Source: Amoeboradix gromovi (lineage: Eukaryota > Sanchytriomycota > Sanchytriomycetes > Sanchytriales > Sanchytriaceae). Taken from it: a stretch of 14,160 nucleotides of DNA. The number at the start of each line of letters is the position of its first letter. Position 1 is the first letter of the stretch. Under the pieces are notes generated by a model. It was given only the letters and a program-made list of their open reading frames with translations. It was not told the origin of the DNA and did not search any database. The stretch spans positions 1 to 14,160 of the forward strand of contig JADGIF010000216.1 in NCBI GenBank assembly GCA_018985225.1. The letters are read 5' to 3'. Positions 7,758 through 14,160 of the stretch are shown piece after piece. The position numbers and the translations under genes were made by a program.

Positions 7758-8048
7758 AACAAAAAGACGGAAGTGATTTACTCTGATGATGACATTAAAG
7801 CGCAATAGAATGAGCCATCGCAATATCGTAGAGAAAAACTAGAGCATTCAATTGGCTGAAAGACTTGGGCTTTGCATATTCCTGAGTTTAGAAAATCCAA
7901 AAATTGCTGCGGCTTTCATAGTTATGGCAAGCATAAGAGCGTTTAGCAATCTTTCGGAGGTCTACGGTTACACAGTGCTTTCTGCTGTGATACAGTCGTT
8001 TATAGAGACGTGAATATGTGTTACAGCAGTTTTCAATTGAAAGCCTAG
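7758..8048 (+). pseudogene. Fanzor-like nuclease C-terminal fragment, second subfamily (three internal stops)
   Basis: A single plus frame of 97 codons with stops at three places reads EVIYSDDDIKAQ, then HIPEFRKSKNCCGFHSYGKH, then LRLHSAFCCDTVVYRDVN. E-F-R-x-S-K-x-C-C before a zinc ribbon, followed by a cysteine pair and Y-R-D-V-N, is the pattern of Fanzor-type proteins (E-[FY]-R-T-S-x-x-C-x-x-C ... RD-[VI]-N). All three stops fall in one frame with no shift needed, which suggests decay by point mutation. It starts 1 nt after repeat copy B ends. It differs in sequence from the two CNEAFTSQ-type copies, so it is a separate lineage. Confidence 0.6.
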
Positions 8049-8225
8049 TGAGAAGCAGTATTAGCCTTGACTAGAAAATAAGAGTAGTTCTTAGTACCGA
8101 ACATTCCCCTTAAGTGAAGGACTTTAGCCTTCGGAGATATTTGTTTAAAAGGTTTTTCCAATTTCGCTTACTCGGAAACTAAAGGGCGGCTATCTTACTG
8201 ATATCATCACTATAATATCGAGTAG

Positions 8226-8269
8226 CCAATCAGGTGAATCCAATCACAATAACTCACCGTCTGACCAAT
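8226..8269 (+). promoter_or_regulatory. Three CCAAT boxes upstream of the Tcp11 gene
   Basis: CCAAT occurs at 8226-8230, 8240-8244 and 8265-8269, all on the gene's strand and 25 to 68 bp before its ATG; two are followed by C-A and one by C-G. CCAATCA is the classic NF-Y/HAP-complex site. The flanking 8049-8225 region shows no other recognisable element. Confidence 0.5.
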
Positions 8270-8293
8270 CGGTGAAATAACACTATTGATTAA

Positions 8294-10267
8294 ATGAGAG
8301 TCTATTCAGTGCTGAGTATGCCTATTACAGCTCATGTTGACTTCATCAGCGAGACTCAGCGTCTTTATCCAAACGACGAATATAGCTGGACAAGACAGTC
8401 GCAAATTAAAACAGCGCCATCTTTGCGTAGAATTGTTAAATATAAGCGAGCCGGGAACGCAAGGTTTTATCCACCTTACTTTTATGATATCAATCGGAAC
8501 AGTATGACACCAATTAAGGACGTAGGTTTTAAATTTACTCTAAAACCATACAAAGAGTATATTTTGGTTCCTGTATCCGCTAAATTGATTCAAGCGGCTT
8601 GTAAAAGAGCTAACGGTATAACTGATAGGGTTATGAGATTGTCATGGAAGCAAACTGAAATTAAAAGAAGGTTAATCATCTTCCAGCATCGTCAAACTCA
8701 AAAGATAATACAACTTAGAGCTGAAATTGATCATAAACAGATACTGGCTACAATGAGAAGACAGTCCTATTTGTGGAGGAGAGCTGAACAGTCCGCAATG
8801 CGAGTTGAAAAAGCGATCACAATTTGTAATCTACGACGATTACAGAAAGCGCAAGCAGAAGAGCGGCTATCGTCTAAAAATATGGTTAAAAAAATGAACG
8901 AGAATGCTGAGATACTATTACAGTTAACAAATTCTGAGAAGCCTCGCGCGAAACCTAGTCTAGATTCAAAGCATCTTTTACCTCCAATCTCTAGGTATTC
9001 TCTTCGTGAACTAGATATCACCGAAATATACTCCAACATGCAATTACGGCATGACCTGGTGTTTGATGTTGACATGACATTTAGACCGAATACTGATGGG
9101 GATAAAGGCACTATTAAAGCTATGAAAGCTGCTATGTACTGGAATGCGATACAGCAAGAGATATTATCCACTACCAACAAATCTGGTGATTTTGTCCGGA
9201 TGCCTGTTCTTATAAACGAAATTAAGGAAATAATGTTTGAAATGTTTCAAGACAGCGAAGAAGTAACAGAAACATTAAAGAAATGGGATGTGGAGCATAT
9301 CATCAACATGCTAAGATTGGATATGGACAACGGCATTCCGTATATCAAAAGCATTTCTAAAATCATGCATGTCTATTGCGCACCATGTCGTGACGAATTA
9401 ATCGATGACATGGTAGCATTGTATCAAGCTAGATTTCATGTGGATGCATTAAACAAGTGTTTATGCATCCTAGAGCACATGAGATTAGACTTTGCAAATC
9501 ACAATCTACGCAAGTTAAGACCGTTATTAGTGGCCAAATCGACTTCTTATGAATACGATTTCTTCAGACAAGGATTAAAACGAGGGGGTGGCATAACTTT
9601 TACCAAAAACTGGATTAAGAACTCATTGATTGAATTCAAGCCACTAAATCGTTGCAATTCGGATTTTTATAGTTTCGCAGTCATGAAGATCATAACCAAC
9701 AGCTACATGTCTGAGACAGGCAAATCGATTCCAGAAACATTTAAGTTTGATGTAAACAGAATCAATACTTTTCATAATGACTGGCAAGACATATCCATTA
9801 TGAACACTCTATTGGTGCTTTTCAAACAGTTTGCTGGTCCTAGTTGCAATTCATCACATCTACAAGCGATTAAGAAGATTTTATGGGTGTTACTTAATGA
9901 TCCACATACTACAATGGAAAATGTAACCACCCAAATTGTTAATGACGTAGCTAAGATAAGCAAACCTTTAAATCCTACGTCCAAAAGTTTGCTTATTCAG
10001 TTAGTAGACAGTACCCTTAGTATCGATTCAAATGTATATTCCGTAATTCAACGCAAGTGTGCCGATAATATACTGTATTTTCTATATAACAATGAATTAA
10101 ACGAGGAATCACTGAAATCTACCTTGCTGAGTGAACTAAAACAAGAGTTGACTGAGTTATGCCATAAAATTAAAAAACTAGTTGTTTACAATCAAACAAC
10201 GTATCAGGAATTGTATTCTGAAATTGCACGGCAAGTCGAAAAGGAAAGCGGTACCAGTAAACATTAA
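8294..10267 (+). CDS. Tcp11-domain protein (Sok1-like), 657 aa
   Basis: Residues 95-205 form a basic helical stretch with many R, K and Q. The Tcp11 domain follows from about 236 to the C-terminus. Its signature blocks are LRELDITEIY then QLRHDLVFD (238-258), TFRPNTDGDKG (262-272), HVYCAPCRDELIDDMV (359-374) and LEHMRLDFANHNLRKLRP (393-410). Fungal Sok1 suppresses loss of protein kinase A in yeast, and mammalian TCP11 acts in sperm; the biochemical activity is unknown. The first ATG in the frame, at 8294, is used; a second Met (residue 9) precedes PITAHVDF and is a possible alternative start. No intron. The stop at 10265-10267 lies 5 bp from the stop of the convergent acyl-CoA synthetase gene. 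Confidence 0.88.
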   Translation: MRVYSVLSMPITAHVDFISETQRLYPNDEYSWTRQSQIKTAPSLRRIVKYKRAGNARFYPPYFYDINRNSMTPIKDVGFKFTLKPYKEYILVPVSAKLIQAACKRANGITDRVMRLSWKQTEIKRRLIIFQHRQTQKIIQLRAEIDHKQILATMRRQSYLWRRAEQSAMRVEKAITICNLRRLQKAQAEERLSSKNMVKKMNENAEILLQLTNSEKPRAKPSLDSKHLLPPISRYSLRELDITEIYSNMQLRHDLVFDVDMTFRPNTDGDKGTIKAMKAAMYWNAIQQEILSTTNKSGDFVRMPVLINEIKEIMFEMFQDSEEVTETLKKWDVEHIINMLRLDMDNGIPYIKSISKIMHVYCAPCRDELIDDMVALYQARFHVDALNKCLCILEHMRLDFANHNLRKLRPLLVAKSTSYEYDFFRQGLKRGGGITFTKNWIKNSLIEFKPLNRCNSDFYSFAVMKIITNSYMSETGKSIPETFKFDVNRINTFHNDWQDISIMNTLLVLFKQFAGPSCNSSHLQAIKKILWVLLNDPHTTMENVTTQIVNDVAKISKPLNPTSKSLLIQLVDSTLSIDSNVYSVIQRKCADNILYFLYNNELNEESLKSTLLSELKQELTELCHKIKKLVVYNQTTYQELYSEIARQVEKESGTSKH

Positions 10268-10271
10268 CCAA

Positions 10272-10277
10272 TTTATT
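10272..10277 (-). terminator. Poly(A) signal overlapping the acyl-CoA synthetase stop codon
   Basis: The minus strand reads AAAAAATAAATT, where the TAA stop (10273-10275) is the middle of AATAAA. Cleavage would fall inside the convergent Tcp11 coding sequence, so the two mRNAs would overlap at their 3' ends. Confidence 0.5.
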
Positions 10278-12495
10278 TTTTCAATGACAAATACATGTCT
10301 TTTAACACCTTTTTGTAGTATTCTTTAACTTCGTTTCTTCGTGTTTTGAATGACGGCGTTACCATCCCGTTCTCTATAGTCATCAATTGAGGTATCAACA
10401 CTATCTTTTTAACCATCTCAAAACCTTTCAATTTACCCTTGGCAGCACTTTCTAACTCCCTGACCATATATTCTACAATTACTGAATCTTTGCACATGTT
10501 GCAATATTCTGCGTTGAGCTCCGGATGCAAGTTATCAACTAAACCGACATCTTTACCAGTGCATGACTTGATAAGCTCACCAAATGTTAATGGGTTAGGT
10601 ACCACAATAGCCACTAAACATGACTCCAAACTATCACCATGCACATAAATCTGACCGACATATTTATTAGTAGCATAAACTCCCTCAATCTTTTCAACGG
10701 CCACGTATTCTCCTTGGCTTAATTTGAAGATGTTCTTAATTCGATCGATAATCTTTAATCTCCCGTATTTATCAATTTCACCAACATCACCAGTGTGAAG
10801 CCAACCGTCAATCAAAGTCTCTTTAGTTTTAGCCACGTCCCTCCAATATCCGTCAAACACATTGTAGCCGCGAATTAGTATTTCGCCTCTAGGAAACGGA
10901 ATGTCCTTAACACTGTAATGACCAGTGGATTTCAATTTTATCTCATTACAAGCTATAGGAACACCAGTGTGACCCGACTCAAAATCGTCACTAATAGAGA
11001 CTACACTACCGGCGCAGCTCTCTGTCTGACCGTAGCCCTGCACAAACACACAACCAAAGCAAGCACGAAGAAATAACAAGACAGAGTCGTCGATTGGCGC
11101 ACTGCCTGTGATAATAACTCGGACACGGCCGCCCAGAATCTTTCTCAGTTTCATAAACAATGGGCTGTTGTCTATTACAGAGTGCCAATTGGTGTTGTAT
11201 CTAGCCATTTGATCTAGTTTGGTGGCAAATGCCTTGTTGAACAACCAACCAACAACACCATGCTTTGATACGGTAGCTTGTTGAACCTGGATGTAAACCC
11301 GATTGAGCAGTCTAGGAACACTAGGGAAAAAAGTGGGTTGCAGCACTTGGATATCTTCCAACAATTTAAGAGTATCTCCCGAAAAGTAGCCGATACGAGC
11401 ACCACATGTCAGGACAGTTAGTTCAGATACTCTGCCGAATATGTGTGCAAGAGGAAGATAGCTGATTAGACAGTCATCCTCTGGAATCCATTTAAGATGA
11501 GCAAACACAGGAAAAACCACCTCACAAGCAAACGTTTGATGATTCAACACAACACCTTTTGGGAGTCCTGTAGTTCCACTGGTATATGATATAGTAGAGA
11601 CTGTGGATGGAGATGGAGGCATGTGATTGATGGGGTTCAGTCTGCCCAGTAATAGAACATCGAAGTACGTAAAGAATTGAATCTTACTGTTAGCAGCCCA
11701 GGACTGCAATAATAACAAGTAATCCTTGAATTTAGCATTGGTGATAGGATTTGTTGGTGATTCCACATATTGAGACTGCTTGGTAGAAGATACTGGCGGA
11801 GTGCCGGCAGAGCCGTTCTTAAATATATGCAAATGCTCGTTATTAAGAGATAGAAAATCCTTAATAGTGTCATTAAGGGAATCTATACATACAACAACCT
11901 TAAGGCATGGGCATTTAGCTGCACAAGCCAGTACAAGTGGCATTTTGTCGGCTGACGCTACAACTATTTGAAGATTAGCATGGTTGATGATGTATTCTAT
12001 GGCTTCTTGACCAAATGTATCGTAAATCGGGACATTGATTTTAGAGTAAGCAGCACAAGCCAAATCAAAAATTGTCCATTCTCGACGATTAATACTAATT
12101 ATACCGATGTTATTAATTGATATAAAAGGTATATCCTTGGGAACTGATTGACTGCAGTACCTGTTTTGAATGTTGATTAAGCCTGATCCCAATGCATTTC
12201 TCAGTACTTCAACATCCTCATATGTAATCCATTCATATTTCTTGCCCAATTGATTGTTTATTAATGGCCGATATCCTAGACAACGGTTAGTAGGCCCAAA
12301 ATTGTACCCAGATTGAAAAGCTGTATGAATAGTGTCCACGTTTGGGAAATCTGGATGAACTTTGTGCAGTTTCGATTTCAGATTGCTACCATACATGTTT
12401 TCGGTATTTGCGCGATATACTCCTGAGTATGTATCATTACCAGGTTCTACAATCACTGTTTGCTTTTTAAAGGCAGGACTTGGAGGGATGGTCAT
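10273..12495 (-). CDS. Long-chain fatty acid-CoA ligase (ACSL/FAA type), 740 aa
   Basis: This ANL-superfamily adenylating enzyme makes acyl-AMP and then acyl-CoA from long-chain fatty acids. Visible motifs are the P-loop YTSGTTGLPKG at 304-314, SYLPLAHIFGR at 345-355, QGYGQTE at 486-492, GWLHTGD at 564-570 and DRIKNIFKLSQGEYV at 584-598. TPSFKTRR carries the catalytic lysine K717. Length suits the family. Residues about 226-280 carry a serine/proline-rich stretch before the P-loop that looks longer than usual. There is no SKL-type peroxisomal signal (the end is SLKK) and no clear N-terminal membrane helix, so location is open. Small departures are RGYNVF where RGPNVF is common and DRIKN for DRKKN. 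The ATG at 12495 is the first in frame. No intron. Confidence 0.95.
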   Translation of the reverse strand: MTIPPSPAFKKQTVIVEPGNDTYSGVYRANTENMYGSNLKSKLHKVHPDFPNVDTIHTAFQSGYNFGPTNRCLGYRPLINNQLGKKYEWITYEDVEVLRNALGSGLINIQNRYCSQSVPKDIPFISINNIGIISINRREWTIFDLACAAYSKINVPIYDTFGQEAIEYIINHANLQIVVASADKMPLVLACAAKCPCLKVVVCIDSLNDTIKDFLSLNNEHLHIFKNGSAGTPPVSSTKQSQYVESPTNPITNAKFKDYLLLLQSWAANSKIQFFTYFDVLLLGRLNPINHMPPSPSTVSTISYTSGTTGLPKGVVLNHQTFACEVVFPVFAHLKWIPEDDCLISYLPLAHIFGRVSELTVLTCGARIGYFSGDTLKLLEDIQVLQPTFFPSVPRLLNRVYIQVQQATVSKHGVVGWLFNKAFATKLDQMARYNTNWHSVIDNSPLFMKLRKILGGRVRVIITGSAPIDDSVLLFLRACFGCVFVQGYGQTESCAGSVVSISDDFESGHTGVPIACNEIKLKSTGHYSVKDIPFPRGEILIRGYNVFDGYWRDVAKTKETLIDGWLHTGDVGEIDKYGRLKIIDRIKNIFKLSQGEYVAVEKIEGVYATNKYVGQIYVHGDSLESCLVAIVVPNPLTFGELIKSCTGKDVGLVDNLHPELNAEYCNMCKDSVIVEYMVRELESAAKGKLKGFEMVKKIVLIPQLMTIENGMVTPSFKTRRNEVKEYYKKVLKDMYLSLKK

Positions 12496-12723
12496 TTGAC
12501 AAGTGTCAAAAAATACAATGCGATTTGAAAATAAATTTATTCAAAAAGCCCTGCCATTATTGAAAGTGCTTAACGGAGATTTTTAAAGCCAGTACCTAAA
12601 ATCTGAGTTCTTCGACGATGTTTTTTCAGACTACTAAACTGCGTAAGATTGCGTGTCCTCATTTTATACCATTTGAATTCGAACAAGATTGCTACTAGTC
12701 TTCTGAGCGATGGGGCATTTTCT
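12496..12723. other. 5' flank of the acyl-CoA synthetase gene
   Basis: The AT-rich flank contains a TGACA-AG-TGTCA dyad at 12497-12508, directly before the ATG on the minus strand. Nothing else is recognisable. Confidence 0.35.
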
Positions 12724-13032
12724 TCAAGTCCGGAGAAAAATAATTGACATTTTAAATCTTAAACGATTTATACAAATCACAGATTTCTTAGCATTCTGCT
12801 TTAGCTGCCAAGACTTCTGGAGACACCTTGGATTGATATTCTTGAATGCTAGGGTTGTTTTCTCTTGCTGGTTCCTAATGCCAAAACCTAAACTTAAACG
12901 ATCCAATTGATTTGGATTGTCTGGATTACAATTTGCTAACAATACCCAACCTTCAAAACTTGGATTAATATGACCTGAAATATGTGTCTTCTTCGTAATA
13001 ATAACCCATGTAGTTATATAAAATTTATTCTT
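12724..13032 (-). pseudogene. Unidentified coding-like fragment without a start
   Basis: A 102-codon minus frame opens after a TGA at 13033-13035 and has no ATG until near its end. It reads ITTWVIITKKTHISGHINPS, FEGWVLLANCNPDNPN, LDRLSLGFGIRNQQEK and LAFKNINPR. Past NINPR (about 12828) the listed frame turns into low-quality sequence. A shift of one frame instead reads VSPEVLAAKAEC, stop, EICDLYKSFKI, which looks more like protein. This suggests a real gene fragment with a frameshift. I do not recognise the family. It could be an exon of a larger gene or cargo of the neighbouring element. Confidence 0.4.
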
Positions 13033-13041
13033 TCAACTTGA

Positions 13042-13865
13042 TTTCTTAAAAACTATTTTAAACTCCAACAACAAACTATAGTTGGTAAAATCTATACTAG
13101 AATTTGTAGGACTAGGAGAGCAAGAGATACTGATATTCTATGGTTACCAGCAGACTTGACAATATCTAAATTACATGGCATACACACTAGAGACAATAGC
13201 ACTTTGAATATCAATGTGGAAACGTTTAGAAAGTACTTTAAATTATGTGAGACGATTAAAATTGAATCTCGAAATCAGATGTTTGCGATACTTGCAGTGT
13301 CATTCGGGAACAATTAAATGTCCCTGACCTGTCTGAAAGAGCTTCATTGGAGATAACAAGCTCATTTCAGCTACACCTGAGGGAAGCTAACTTGGCGCGA
13401 TTGGACTACAATAATGATCAAACAAGACTTGGATGCACCCCCCTCTCTTTTGACTATAGCCAGAATGTAAGTTTACCTCAATTATACTACCAGCCAAGTG
13501 ACTTGTACTTCATGTCGCTATTGAACATCAATCTTTTTGGAATACATAACGAGGCATATCATCGTCAAATGAATTAGGTCTAAGCTGGACTTGATATTTT
13601 GATTATATTACAGGAATTGCCAAGTATCGTGTCTTTATGTTCAGACTAACCCATTCTTGGTATTGTATTTTGTAAGAAACAAGTTATTAATACTTACTTG
13701 TGGAATTCATTACACTTAAAGAGGATGATTTAAGTCAGATTGATTACTTATTTGTTCCTGATAATCTGGAACCATTGGAATTAAATGAAAGAAAGAAAGA
13801 AACGTGATTTAAATCGTGTATTGAAATATGTTCCTAAGAAATTTCATGAGCTTTATAGTGGTTGA
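13042..13865 (+). pseudogene. Transposase-like element gene, frameshifted and internally deleted
   Basis: Frame 1 (13042 to about 13268) reads ILWLPADLTISKLHGIHTRD, then NVETFRKYFKL. Frame 2 (13269-13577) reads SKSDVCDTC, LHLREANLARLDYN, PLSFDYSQNVSLPQLYYQPS and YFMSLLNINLFGI. A third piece (about 13802-13865) reads LNRVLKYVPKKFHELYSG. In this order they match a large uncharacterised eukaryotic family of transposon-encoded proteins. Those carry [RS]SDVC-x-x-C, an HL-x-x-A-x-x-x-R stretch, FDYAQ-x-x-x-LP with a following LF-G-I block, and a C-terminal K-Y-[IV]-P-x-x-x-H-x-[FL]-Y. The D of FDYSQ may be a DDE-type catalytic residue; that is an inference. One frameshift near 13268, a stop at 13575-13577 and loss of the part that should follow make it dead. 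Confidence 0.6.
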
Positions 13866-13878
13866 ATGGGTAAATGGT

Positions 13879-13924
13879 AACTATTAATATATTTTCATCT
13901 CTTATAAAAAACATATTAATAGTT
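13879..13924. repeat. Perfect 12-bp inverted repeat (AT-rich hairpin)
   Basis: AACTATTAATAT at 13879-13890 is the exact reverse complement of ATATTAATAGTT at 13913-13924, with a 22-nt loop. It lies 14 bp past the end of the transposase-like remnant. It could be a transcript-end hairpin or part of an element terminus. Confidence 0.6.
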
Positions 13925-13966
13925 TTGCTTTTCAATTTGGCAGTTGGTCAAATCTGAACAACCCCT

Positions 13967-14109
13967 AGTCTAGTTTTTCTACAGAGCAATAGTGATCCTA
14001 CAACTTTAAAATAAAGACTGAATAAAAGAATAGCTGTACAGAATATTTATCTTTGAAATTTCGATACAAATTATCTAGTCTAATTTTTACAGTGTGTCCC
14101 ATTTATTTA
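13967..14109. repeat. Dispersed repeat, copy C (diverged)
   Basis: Positions 13967-14050 align with copy B from 7573: GTCTAGTTTTTCTACAGAGC, AATAGTGA, AATAAAGA, then AATAGCTGTACAG. The right part is shorter and diverged, but again ends in a TAGTCTAATTTTTACAG block and GTGTCCCATTT at 14095-14105. On the minus strand it is open for GHTVKIRLDNLYRNFKDKYS. The last 50 bases of the window show nothing further. Confidence 0.6.
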
Positions 14110-14160
14110 CTATCATAATTGTGCTCCATTGTATCTCATACTTTTATTCCCTTATTATTA

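Noticed and set aside
12497-12508. TGACA-AG-TGTCA dyad before the acyl-CoA synthetase start
   Set aside because: Five-base arms in a single place are too weak to call an operator.
1-14160. tRNA, rRNA or CRISPR features
   Set aside because: No cloverleaf-like conserved boxes, rRNA blocks or regularly spaced direct repeats were seen on either strand.

Overview
The window is eukaryotic nuclear DNA from a compact, AT-rich genome, most likely an early-diverging fungus or close relative. The evidence is a PNS1-type choline-transporter-like protein, an ADAM metalloprotease of the fungal type, a Sok1/Tcp11 protein, a kinesin-8 and a long-chain acyl-CoA synthetase. Genes run on both strands, spacing is very tight, and introns are almost absent. 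The exact lineage cannot be fixed from the sequence alone.

Layout. 1-400: decayed mobile-element DNA (a dispersed repeat joined to a TnpB/Fanzor-like fragment). 446-1889 (-): PNS1/CTL-like membrane protein in two exons. 2053-3969 (+): kinesin-8, divergent from PNS1. 4009-6031 (-): membrane-anchored ADAM protease in two exons, convergent with the kinesin. 6032-8225: 2.2 kb without an intact gene, holding at least three decayed fragments with TnpB/Fanzor-like zinc-ribbon/RuvC-III patterns on both strands, plus copies of the repeat seen at the window start. 8226-8269: three CCAAT boxes. 8294-10267 (+): Tcp11/Sok1 protein. 10273-12495 (-): long-chain acyl-CoA synthetase, whose stop codon lies 5 bp from that of the Tcp11 gene. 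12500-14160: a second island of decay with an unidentified coding fragment, a frameshifted transposase-like gene, an AT-rich hairpin and a further repeat copy.

The most striking signals are these. (1) Both spliced genes need removal of exactly 19 nt. The two introns share 14 of 19 positions, starting GTAATT and ending TAG. (2) There is a graveyard of TnpB/Fanzor-like (OMEGA nuclease) genes of apparently three subfamilies. Several copies of one dispersed repeat abut these fragments at a recurring TGTCCCA junction. (3) Poly(A) signals touch or overlap stop codons, so convergent transcripts must overlap.

The intact genes do not form a pathway. They cover membrane transport, mitotic microtubule control, surface proteolysis, cAMP/PKA-linked or uncharacterised Tcp11 function, and fatty-acid activation. 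The mobile-element remnants fill the larger gaps between them.
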